From positions 1-15,844 of the forward strand of contig JAURZO010000214.1 of assembly GCA_030653405.1 (NCBI GenBank): DNA of 15,844 nt, in the 5' to 3' direction. The position numbers and the translations under genes are program-made. How positions within the stretch are numbered: the first letter of the stretch is position 1; every line of letters begins with the position of its first letter. The stretch comes from Zwartia sp. Its GTDB lineage: Bacteria; Pseudomonadota; Gammaproteobacteria; Burkholderiales; Burkholderiaceae_B. The notes beneath the pieces were generated by a model. That model was not told where the DNA came from. It did no database searches and saw only the letters and a list, made by a program, of their open reading frames with translations. Of this stretch, positions 7,266-13,214 are shown piece by piece.

Positions 7266-8297
7266 TCAGTCTACCGAGATGCCCGTTTCAGAGATGATTT
7301 TCTGCCACTTCGCTGTTTCCTCTGCGAGGTAGCGCGCGAGCTCTTGTGGAGTGCTACCAATAGACTCAGCGCCAATCGACGCAAAGGTCTTTTTGACTTG
7401 CTCATTATTCATCGCCTTAATCATGGCGCTATTTAACTTTTCAATAATGGCAGGTGGCGTGCCTGCTGGCGCAAACGTCGCAAACCACGGAGTTAACTCA
7501 TAGCCTGTCATGCCGCTTTCAGCGACGGTCGGTAAATCAGGCAGTGTCGATGAGCGCTTTGGGGTGGTCACGGCCAAGGCTTTAAGCTTGCCGGATTCGA
7601 TATGAGGCTTGGCTGAAGTAATGCTGTCGAACATATAGTCGACTTGACCGCTGATTAGGTCGGTGACTGCAGGGCCACTTCCTTTGTACGGGACATGCAA
7701 CATATCAAGCTTGCCCATGTAGGTAAATAGCGCACCCGCGAGATGGATAGAGGTGCCGACACCTGCCGAGGCGTAACTGTATTTGCCTGGCTTTTCTTTG
7801 ACTTGAAGGATGACGTCGTTGAGGGATTTGACATCGGAGCGACTGGCTTGAGTGACTAGGATGTTAGGCACTGCCGCGAGCAAAGAGATGGGTTGGAAAT
7901 CCTTGATCGGGTTGTAACTCATACTACGATACAGCGCCGGATTGACCGCCATTCCGTTTGCAACAATCATGATTGTGTAGCCGTCGGGTTTGGCTTTGGC
8001 GACATAGCTTGCTCCGATGTTGCCACCCGCTCCCGGCTTATTTTCCACAACGATGCTTTGACCAAGCTCTTGACTCATTGTTCGGCTGAGTACGCGGGCA
8101 ATGGCATCCATCGCGCCACCGGGAGGAAACGGCACCACCCAAGAAATGGGCCGATCGGGATAATTGCCTGCAGCAGAGTTGGCCACACTTGGGTTGCTCG
8201 ACAAAGCCAGCATGATTCCGGCAGCGGCAAAACCGGCGTTAATAAGACGCAGAGGTTTTCTGAGTGAAATGGAAGTCGCTAAGTTGCTCAGATTCAA
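7266..8297 (-). CDS. Bug-family (TctC) tripartite tricarboxylate transporter substrate receptor
   Basis: A 343-residue periplasmic solute receptor. Residues 1-42 form a Sec signal peptide: basic SLRKPLR, a hydrophobic core, and likely cleavage near SVANSA. The mature part opens YPDRPISWVVPFPPGGAMDAIARVL, which (as two segments PDRPISWVVPF and PPGGAMD) is the Bug hallmark. GQVDYMFDS and LPDLPTVAESG follow. Bug proteins bind carboxylates or aromatic acids and feed TctAB-type permeases; no TctA or TctB gene is in the window, as is common for orphan Bugs. Translation most likely starts with TTG at 8295-8297: an AGGAG lies 6 nt upstream, and the next in-frame Met is inside the signal peptide. It is the first gene of the unit with catC, M20 and HAD, divergent from the LysR gene and under two LysR boxes. 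Confidence 0.92.
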   Translation of the reverse strand: MNLSNLATSISLRKPLRLINAGFAAAGIMLALSSNPSVANSAAGNYPDRPISWVVPFPPGGAMDAIARVLSRTMSQELGQSIVVENKPGAGGNIGASYVAKAKPDGYTIMIVANGMAVNPALYRSMSYNPIKDFQPISLLAAVPNILVTQASRSDVKSLNDVILQVKEKPGKYSYASAGVGTSIHLAGALFTYMGKLDMLHVPYKGSGPAVTDLISGQVDYMFDSITSAKPHIESGKLKALAVTTPKRSSTLPDLPTVAESGMTGYELTPWFATFAPAGTPPAIIEKLNSAMIKAMNNEQVKKTFASIGAESIGSTPQELARYLAEETAKWQKIISETGISVD

Positions 8298-8357
8298 AGT
8301 GTTCTCCTGTGCTGTTGTATCTCTTTGGCGTTGATTGAGCCAACGCAGTCATTTTTG

Positions 8358-8386
8358 ATTATCGAGTTGCGATGACCTCTTGTCTA
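8358..8386 (-). promoter_or_regulatory. Promoter of the Bug-catC-M20-HAD unit
   Basis: On the minus strand: -35 TAGACA (8381-8386), a 17-bp spacer, then -10 GATAAT (8358-8363). Each hexamer matches consensus at 5 of 6 bases. Transcription would start near 8351, about 54 nt before the TTG start codon. A LysR box pair abuts the -35 on its upstream side. Confidence 0.65.
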
Positions 8387-8396
8387 AGACTATATT
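8367..8396 (+). promoter_or_regulatory. Putative promoter of the LysR gene
   Basis: TTGCGA (8367-8372), an 18-bp spacer and TATATT (8391-8396) form a moderate sigma-70 promoter facing right. Transcription would start near 8402, just ahead of the operator at 8408-8422, so the bound regulator would repress its own synthesis. It overlaps the divergent Bug promoter. Confidence 0.45.
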
Positions 8397-8401
8397 TATT
8401 C
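8387..8401. promoter_or_regulatory. Proximal LysR-type box (activation site) of the Bug promoter
   Basis: AGAC-N7-ATTC, a degenerate form of the BenM/CatM box ATAC-N7-GTAT. It starts at the base next to the -35 of the Bug promoter and 21 bp (two helical turns) from the better box at 8408. Its centre is near -43 from the predicted start, the usual activation-site position for LysR regulators. It also overlaps the likely -10 (TATATT, 8391-8396) of the regulator's own gene. Confidence 0.5.
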
Positions 8402-8407
8402 ATATTG

Positions 8408-8422
8408 ATACTTAAAAGGTAT
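8408..8422. promoter_or_regulatory. LysR/CatM-type operator ATAC-N7-GTAT
   Basis: The sequence ATACTTAAAAGGTAT is an exact ATAC-N7-GTAT, the established consensus for BenM and CatM (T-N11-A class). It is centred about 64 bp upstream of the predicted Bug transcription start, the classical recognition site position, and ends 5 nt before the ATG of the regulator gene. It should therefore serve both activation of the Bug unit and repression of the regulator itself. Inverted, it shares 13 of 15 bases with the distal box of the catB promoter (10557-10571). Confidence 0.78.
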
Positions 8423-8427
8423 GAAAG

Positions 8428-9327
8428 ATGGAGCTCAGACAGATCCGGTATTTCCAGCGTGTCGCCGCTGAGTTGAGCTTCACGCGGGCAGCCGAGGCCC
8501 TTCATATGGCGCAGCCGCCTTTGAGCCGACAGATCAAGATGCTCGAGGAGGAAATCGGTGTCCAACTGTTTGATCGGGTCGGTCGCGGGATTCGGTTAAC
8601 GGAGGCTGGGCGCTATTTTCTGGATCAAACCGACTTGATGTTGCAAAAACTTTCTGAGACCGTTCAAGCGACTCAACGTGTTGGACGAGGAGAAAAGCGG
8701 CGAGTCGGGCTGGGGTTTGTTCCGTCGGTCTTGTATGGCTACATGCCCGGGTTTATTCGTCAGCTTCGTGGCCTTGATCCTAATATCGACATCAACCTGG
8801 TTGAAATGATTACTTTGCAGCAATTCGAGGCATTGAAAACAGGTCGAATCGATATCGGAATCGGCAGAATCCTTCTCTCCGATCCTGAGATTGAGCGGTT
8901 GGTATTGTGGGAGGAGCGGTTGATTGTCGCACTCCCCAAAGAGCACCGCTTGGCTGACTGCACTGCGTTAAGCATCGAGCAAATCATCGCGGATCGACTC
9001 ATTTTGTATCCCGCTCGACCGCGGCCGAGTTACGCCGATCATGTGCTCGATATTTTTAGACGACAGGGCGAGGTGCCCGAGCACATTCAAGAAGTGAATG
9101 AGCTTCAGACGGCACTGGGTTTGGTGGCTGCCGGCATCGGAGTCGCAATCGTGCCAGAGTCTGTGAAGGGTTTATTTAGCAAAGACGTTAAATATGTCAG
9201 CTTAAATAGCCCTGGATGCACCTCGCCGATTATGCTGAGCTGGCGTAAAAACGACCAGTCCGATTTTCTGCAAGCTGCCTTGGCACTCGCACGCGCAGCA
9301 CCTTTGTCTCAAAAGCGTGAGGACTAG
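8428..9327 (+). CDS. catR: LysR-type regulator of the CatM/BenM/CatR group
   Basis: A 299-residue regulator. The N-terminus MELRQIRYFQRVAAELSFTR and the helix-turn-helix region to about residue 60 (AEALHMAQPPLSRQI) are typical of CatR/CatM/BenM, as is the effector domain with FVPSVLYGYMP, VEMIT and GRIDIGIGR. Ser100 and Thr129 align with Ser99 and Thr128 of BenM, which contact cis,cis-muconate, and Arg147 aligns with BenM Arg146. This predicts muconate or a close analogue as inducer. The gene is divergent from the Bug-catC unit and convergent with the catB-like gene (16-bp gap). Both targets carry matching ATAC-N7 boxes. The AAAGG ribosome binding site is inside the operator (8408-8422), so binding would also block expression of the regulator. 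The symbol catR is by family resemblance. Confidence 0.88.
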   Translation: MELRQIRYFQRVAAELSFTRAAEALHMAQPPLSRQIKMLEEEIGVQLFDRVGRGIRLTEAGRYFLDQTDLMLQKLSETVQATQRVGRGEKRRVGLGFVPSVLYGYMPGFIRQLRGLDPNIDINLVEMITLQQFEALKTGRIDIGIGRILLSDPEIERLVLWEERLIVALPKEHRLADCTALSIEQIIADRLILYPARPRPSYADHVLDIFRRQGEVPEHIQEVNELQTALGLVAAGIGVAIVPESVKGLFSKDVKYVSLNSPGCTSPIMLSWRKNDQSDFLQAALALARAAPLSQKRED

Positions 9328-9343
9328 AGCTGTGTGGGGTTTG

Positions 9344-10465
9344 CTAGTGATTGCGCGTGTAATGACGTAGCTTGTCTTCATCAAGGGTCAGGCCAAGACC
9401 AGGACCCGTTGGCAACTTTAAAGTGCAATTGCTGTAGTCAAGTGGTTGAGCCAAAATGCTGTCTTTCATCAGCAGCGGTCCAAACAATTCCGTTCCCCAC
9501 TCCATGCGATCAATCGTCGCAAACAGGTGTGCAGAGGCCACCGTTGAAATGGGGCCCTCCAACATCGTTCCCCCATACAAGCCAATGCCTGCCGCCTGTG
9601 CAATCCCGATCAAATCTTGAGCAGCGCGCAATCCGCCCGCCTGCTCGATCTTGATGGCAAAGACGTTTGCACATCTTCCAGCCGCCAGAGCAAAGCCATC
9701 CTCGCGTCCCTTCAGAGATTCATCGGCCATGATAGGGATGATGCCCAGTTCGGAGAGTCGTGCAAGACTGGCATGATTTTTTTCCTGAACAGGCTGCTCG
9801 ACTAATTCAATCCCAGCCTCAGCAAGAGGACGCAACATTTGGATCGTTTCGCTTTCAGACCATCCTTGATTGACATCAATGCGCACACTAATGTCTTCGC
9901 CAAGTGCTGTTTTAATCGCTTCGATATGTCGTAGGTCATCTTTGATCGATCTCAGACCGACTTTCAGTTTAAAAACGTTGTGACGTTTTATCTCCATCAT
10001 GTGTTGAGCTTCGGCGATATCGCGTTGCGTGTCACCACTCGCGAGCGTCCATGCGACGCCTAGTTCGTTGCGAACGATCCCGCCCAGCAAGGTGCCCACG
10101 GAGACGTTTAATGTTTTGCCAAGCGCGTCGTACAAGGCGGTATCAATCGCGCTTTTGGCGAAATGATTCGCTTTAACCGCTTTGTTGATGCGGGCCATGA
10201 GCGCGGCCGGACTCATGATCGATTGCTGTAGCAATAGAGGAGTAATGTAGGTATCAATGTTGATCTTGATACTCTCCGGGCTTTCGCCACCGTAATTCAG
10301 GCCACCGATGGTAGTGGCTTCACCGATTCCTTCGACGCCGTCAGAGGTGCGTAAGCGCACGAGCACCATACTCTGGTGCTCCATGATCGCGACCGACAGT
10401 TTGTGGGGTCTGATAGTCGGCACATCCAGAATTTGGGTGCTGATTGAAACAATCGTCACAGGCAT
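9344..10465 (-). CDS. catB: Muconate cycloisomerase (muconate lactonizing enzyme)
   Basis: A 373-residue member of the enolase superfamily that closely follows P. putida CatB across its length, with the same conserved blocks PTIRPHKL, DGVEGIGEATTIGG, VAWTLASGD and LYGGTMLEG. Catalytic residues are all present: the Lys166-Leu-Lys168 motif, metal ligands Asp197, Glu223 and Asp248, acid/base Lys272, and Glu326 in GTELFGP. It converts cis,cis-muconate to (+)-muconolactone with Mn2+ in the cytoplasm. Since the lysines and ligands are those of CatB, the reaction is well supported; activity on halogenated or alkylated muconates cannot be excluded. The gene has its own promoter (10507-10535) with two LysR boxes and lies convergent with the regulator, not next to the catC-like gene. 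No catA or clear catD is in the window. Confidence 0.94.
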   Translation of the reverse strand: MPVTIVSISTQILDVPTIRPHKLSVAIMEHQSMVLVRLRTSDGVEGIGEATTIGGLNYGGESPESIKINIDTYITPLLLQQSIMSPAALMARINKAVKANHFAKSAIDTALYDALGKTLNVSVGTLLGGIVRNELGVAWTLASGDTQRDIAEAQHMMEIKRHNVFKLKVGLRSIKDDLRHIEAIKTALGEDISVRIDVNQGWSESETIQMLRPLAEAGIELVEQPVQEKNHASLARLSELGIIPIMADESLKGREDGFALAAGRCANVFAIKIEQAGGLRAAQDLIGIAQAAGIGLYGGTMLEGPISTVASAHLFATIDRMEWGTELFGPLLMKDSILAQPLDYSNCTLKLPTGPGLGLTLDEDKLRHYTRNH

Positions 10466-10506
10466 AAAATTTCAGTCCAGCTTTTAAGTTTTGACAGGTA
10501 CGTCAA

Positions 10507-10535
10507 AGTATAGAAACTGGAGAGTGTCCGGTCTA
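10507..10535 (-). promoter_or_regulatory. catB promoter
   Basis: On the minus strand: -35 TAGACC (10530-10535), a 17-bp spacer, then -10 TATACT (10507-10512; 5 of 6). Transcription would start near 10500, giving a 35-nt leader. The -35 and spacer length copy the Bug promoter at 8358-8386, and again a LysR box starts at the very next base upstream. Confidence 0.68.
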
Positions 10536-10550
10536 ATACGATTAAAGTCG
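10536..10550. promoter_or_regulatory. Proximal LysR-type box of the catB promoter
   Basis: ATACGATTAAAGTCG: one perfect ATAC half-site and a degenerate GTCG half. It is centred near -43 and touches the -35, and lies exactly 21 bp from the distal box. It probably acts as the activation site. Confidence 0.65.
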
Positions 10551-10556
10551 CAATCT

Positions 10557-10571
10557 ATACCTTTAAAGTCT
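10557..10571. promoter_or_regulatory. Distal LysR-type box of the catB promoter
   Basis: ATACCTTTAAAGTCT: an ATAC-N7-GTAT box with one changed base in the second half. Inverted, it matches the operator at 8408-8422 at 13 of 15 positions. It is centred near -64, the usual recognition-site position for LysR regulators. Confidence 0.7.
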
Positions 10572-10679
10572 GGGATGTTGATAGAGATCCGTTGCCATAC
10601 ACGCAAAGAGCACTGCTTCGATGTTGAGTGATCGATCTGTGCCTTTGCGGCAATTGATTTTTAGTTCGACTGCACAGAT

Positions 10680-11435
10680 TTAAAAGTGCGACATTAATTT
10701 AGTAAATCCGAACATTCGATCTTGAATACCGTTCATGCGCAATGCGTGCCAGTAAGTGGCGACGTTGACACTGATGACGGGCTTATTGAGCCATCTTTCT
10801 GCCTCATCCGCTAGGCGTGCCATGGGCAGGTTTGCACCAAATTGCACAATGGCTTCGATATCATCTCCGTCAATAGATTTAATTGCGCCAATCATTTCTT
10901 GCGCAGTCAGGATAGAGTATGACGCAGGGCTTTTTCCGCGCATGTGATTAAAGCGAACGATCTCAAAACCGTGTGGACTGAGTACACCTTGAAGTCTTGG
11001 CTCGATCGAGGGATAGTAAGGTTCCATCACCGCAATTTTGCGCTTGATGCCGTGTGCTTTGAGCGCAGCGACCATTGCATCGTTAGCAAGTGCAACTGGA
11101 ATATCCCAGCCCGCCACTTTACGAATCCTTGCTTTGAGTTCCTCCCCCCATTCTGCATTACCGCCCCATACCGCAAGCGCTGAAATACCAAGAACAAAAG
11201 CATTTGGTTTGCAGTCCATCACCTGATCAACCGCTTCCTCAAGTGCTGCATCGATCAGGTCGATGGAGTGATTAAAGTCTTCAGTATTTTTAATCGAAAG
11301 ATCAGGAATCACCATTCTTCCAAGATGGTTCGTGACGCCGGGCGGACGCATGTCGTCATATTCTGGTTGAACAACAGTATTCGTCGAGGGCGTAGTAACA
11401 CCAAAGGCCATACGCCAGGCTAAATAGTCTCTCAT
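10680..11435 (-). CDS. Maleate isomerase / arylmalonate decarboxylase (Asp/Glu racemase) superfamily protein, cysteine-less
   Basis: The 251-residue protein belongs to the Asp/Glu racemase superfamily and is nearest to the maleate isomerase/arylmalonate decarboxylase (AMDase) branch. The N-terminus has GVTTPSTNTVVQPEYDDM, resembling the substrate carboxylate-binding PSxNT segment of maleate isomerases. GISALAVWGG (83-92) occupies the place of GTSLSFYRG in AMDase. ISVNVATYWHALR (221-233) is the conserved C-terminal helix. The catalytic Cys of the C-terminal half (Cys188 in AMDase) is replaced by Gly200 in VQFGANL, and the N-terminal Cys position is also not Cys; the only cysteine is Cys75. The chemistry therefore probably differs from the two-cysteine members. 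The ATG at 11435 has an AAGAGA upstream; Met9 is an alternative. It is divergent from dctPQM and upstream of catB. Confidence 0.75.
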   Translation of the reverse strand: MRDYLAWRMAFGVTTPSTNTVVQPEYDDMRPPGVTNHLGRMVIPDLSIKNTEDFNHSIDLIDAALEEAVDQVMDCKPNAFVLGISALAVWGGNAEWGEELKARIRKVAGWDIPVALANDAMVAALKAHGIKRKIAVMEPYYPSIEPRLQGVLSPHGFEIVRFNHMRGKSPASYSILTAQEMIGAIKSIDGDDIEAIVQFGANLPMARLADEAERWLNKPVISVNVATYWHALRMNGIQDRMFGFTKLMSHF

Positions 11436-11670
11436 GGATTGATTTCTCTTATTCGTTGTTGTTGAGTTTGATACCGCTACATGGTTCGGTTGGTGCAGTC
11501 TTTAAGCTTGGGTCGTTGAATCTTTCTTGACTCAACTTCAACATCAGGCTACAAAACTTAAAACAGCAGTTCAAAATATAAATCGATTAAGAGACAAAAA
11601 CACTTTTTTTAAACTAGCAACATCGCGTGCATTGCGCGGGTATACCCGTACTTTGCAAAAAGGAGGCGGT
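11436..11670. other. Divergent control region between the racemase-like gene and dctP
   Basis: This 235-bp gap drives two divergent genes. A candidate rightward promoter is TTGACT (11527-11532), 17 bp, TACAAA (11550-11555), which would leave a leader of about 110 nt. Near the dctP end is a perfect 12-bp palindrome (11637-11648) just before the ribosome binding site. No ATAC-N7-GTAT box is seen, so this region may not belong to the LysR regulon. The leftward promoter is not clear. Confidence 0.45.
11637..11648. promoter_or_regulatory. Palindrome CGGGTATACCCG before dctP
   Basis: A perfect 12-bp palindrome, 22 bp before the dctP ATG and 12 bp before its ribosome binding site. Its position in the leader, downstream of the candidate promoter, suits a repressor site. 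The cognate regulator is not known. Confidence 0.4.
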
Positions 11671-12675
11671 ATGAGTTGGATCAAACGTATTATTGGTGGG
11701 ACAACGCTGTTAACCGGATTGCTTTTAACTGCGCCGGCAAGTGCTCAGGTCAAGTGGGATATGTATGCTTTCTCTGGGGCGAATCACCCAGTGACGCTCA
11801 GGTTAAAAGCTTTTGCCGATGAGGTTGCCAAGGTCACTGAAGGGCAACTCGTGATTACTGTTCGTCCCGCTGGAGAGTTTCCTTTCAAAGCCTCCGAAGT
11901 TGTTCGTGCCACAGGTACAGGTCAGATCCAGTTGGGAGAGGCGTATTCAGGATTTATCTCTGGTGCTGTTCCTTTGGCTTCTGTCGCTAATTTGCCAATG
12001 CTTGTCCGTAATAGCGAAGACCTGAAAAAAGTCTGGCCAATTATCAAAAAATTTGCAGAGCCCGAGTTTGATAAAGCGGGTGTCAAAATTTTGTTTCATT
12101 TTGAATGGCCACCACAAAACGTTTTTGGTCGCGGCACGCCAGTCACAAAGCCTGAGGACTTTACAGGTAAAAAATTCAGAACCACAGATGCGAAACAAAG
12201 TGAGATGTTAAAGCTCATGGGAGCTTCAGCAGTATCCCTTACGGCTGCCGAAGTACCTTTGGCTGTTGAACGTGGTGTCGTTGATGGCTTCTTGACTGCA
12301 GGCTTTAATGTAATCGGTGCCAAGTGGTATGAGTTCGTGAAGTGGGGTTACTTGCCTGATGTCAATGCAGGCGGACCCGATTACATCTTGGTGAATACTG
12401 CCGCGTACAAAAAATTGACGCCGAAAGTGCGTGAAGGTCTGGATAAAGTCGCTGCGGTTTGGGGGCCTAAGATGACTGCTGAAAATAATGCGGATGAGGC
12501 CCGTGATCTGGATATTTTGAAAAATAAATATAACGTTTCTCTTTATCGCCCCACCTCAGAGGAAGTTGCCAGCCTGACTGTCAAAATGCATCCAGTATGG
12601 AATGCATGGGCGATTCAACAAGGTCCCAAAGCAGCCGAAATGGTGAAAGAAATCCGCGCAGTTTTAAACCGCTGA
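11671..12675 (+). CDS. dctP: TRAP transporter solute-binding protein (DctP family)
   Basis: Periplasmic receptor of a TRAP transporter, which imports organic acids using the Na+ or H+ gradient. The start at 11671 is chosen because AGGAGG lies 4 nt upstream and because it begins a clear signal peptide: MSWIKRIIGG, a hydrophobic run, and cleavage after ASA (residue 25). The product is then 334 residues, normal for the family. The frame is open to 11527, but that would bury the signal peptide. KFRTTDAKQSEML carries Arg170, at the place of the conserved arginine that clamps the ligand carboxylate in SiaP-type receptors, so the ligand is probably a carboxylic acid. dctQ and dctM follow in order. 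A strong hairpin (12683-12711) directly after the stop may keep receptor expression above that of the membrane subunits. Confidence 0.92.
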   Translation: MSWIKRIIGGTTLLTGLLLTAPASAQVKWDMYAFSGANHPVTLRLKAFADEVAKVTEGQLVITVRPAGEFPFKASEVVRATGTGQIQLGEAYSGFISGAVPLASVANLPMLVRNSEDLKKVWPIIKKFAEPEFDKAGVKILFHFEWPPQNVFGRGTPVTKPEDFTGKKFRTTDAKQSEMLKLMGASAVSLTAAEVPLAVERGVVDGFLTAGFNVIGAKWYEFVKWGYLPDVNAGGPDYILVNTAAYKKLTPKVREGLDKVAAVWGPKMTAENNADEARDLDILKNKYNVSLYRPTSEEVASLTVKMHPVWNAWAIQQGPKAAEMVKEIRAVLNR

Positions 12676-12682
12676 TTGTTTC

Positions 12683-12711
12683 AGGTATGACAGACTGAGT
12701 CTGTCATACCT
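12683..12711 (+). terminator. Strong hairpin between dctP and dctQ
   Basis: Arms AGGTATGACAGA (12683-12694) and the complement (12700-12711) form a 12-bp perfect stem, extendable to 13, followed by only TTT. It begins 7 nt after the dctP stop. It is likely a partial terminator or an mRNA 3' stabiliser, a common arrangement after binding-protein genes, and not a full stop since dctQ starts 17 nt later. Confidence 0.65.
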
Positions 12712-12728
12712 TTCAACTGGGGACTTTT

Positions 12729-13205
12729 ATGTTGTCTCGTATTTCACACGGCATTGTTCAGGGTGCTGGGTATCTCGCTGGCGTTGCAACTTTTGCGATT
12801 CTTGTCCTCGTGTGCGTCGAGGTCGTGGCGCGATTGCTGGGCACGTCGATCATGATTGCCGATGAGTTCGCTGGCTATTTGAATGCAGCGATTATTTTTC
12901 TTGGGCTCGGTTACGCCTTGAAGGAAGGTGCTTTTATTCGCGTTGAAATTTTATATGACCGAATGAAAGGAAAATGGCTTTCTGTCGTGCAATGGATCAT
13001 TGTGTTGTCAAGCCTGACATTTGCAGTCATTTTGACTTATTTCATGATGAGCCATACTGAATATGCCTATATCCAGGATACGCGTGCAGTCTCGCTGCTC
13101 CAGACGCCTGAGTGGATTCCCATGATTGTGGTTGCAATTGGTTGCGCGATTTTGGTTTTGCAACTCGTTATTTTTGTTGTAACCCGTTTCAAAAATTTGC
13201 CCTAA
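12729..13205 (+). CDS. dctQ: TRAP transporter small permease (DctQ family)
   Basis: The 158-residue inner-membrane protein has four predicted membrane helices, at about residues 14-34, 47-64, 85-107 and 130-152, as in DctQ subunits. The motif ADEFAGYLNAAIIFLGLGYA and the following EGAFIRVEILYDRM are typical of the family. It partners with DctM to form the permease that receives substrate from DctP. GGGG (12719-12722) lies 6 nt before the ATG. The stop codon (13203-13205) overlaps the ribosome binding site of dctM, which starts 9 bp later, so the two are translationally linked. Confidence 0.9.
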   Translation: MLSRISHGIVQGAGYLAGVATFAILVLVCVEVVARLLGTSIMIADEFAGYLNAAIIFLGLGYALKEGAFIRVEILYDRMKGKWLSVVQWIIVLSSLTFAVILTYFMMSHTEYAYIQDTRAVSLLQTPEWIPMIVVAIGCAILVLQLVIFVVTRFKNLP

Positions 13206-13214
13206 GGGAATTTC

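Larger units (their letters stand above)
10466..10679. other. 214-bp control region between catB and the racemase-like gene
   Basis: The left half (10498-10571) is the catB promoter with two LysR boxes. Between 10572 and 10679 I see no further promoter, clear terminator or gene. The region separates the racemase-like gene from catB, so catB expression is probably set by its own promoter. Confidence 0.5.

Noticed and set aside
10498..10511. Possible third LysR box, GTAC-N6-GTAT, over the catB -10
   Set aside because: The spacing is N6, not N7, and the first half is imperfect. It overlaps the -10 TATACT, which explains the GTAT.
11527..11670. Upstream in-frame start extending DctP by 48 codons
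   Set aside because: It would place a basic, non-hydrophobic stretch before the signal peptide. The ATG at 11671 has a consensus AGGAGG.
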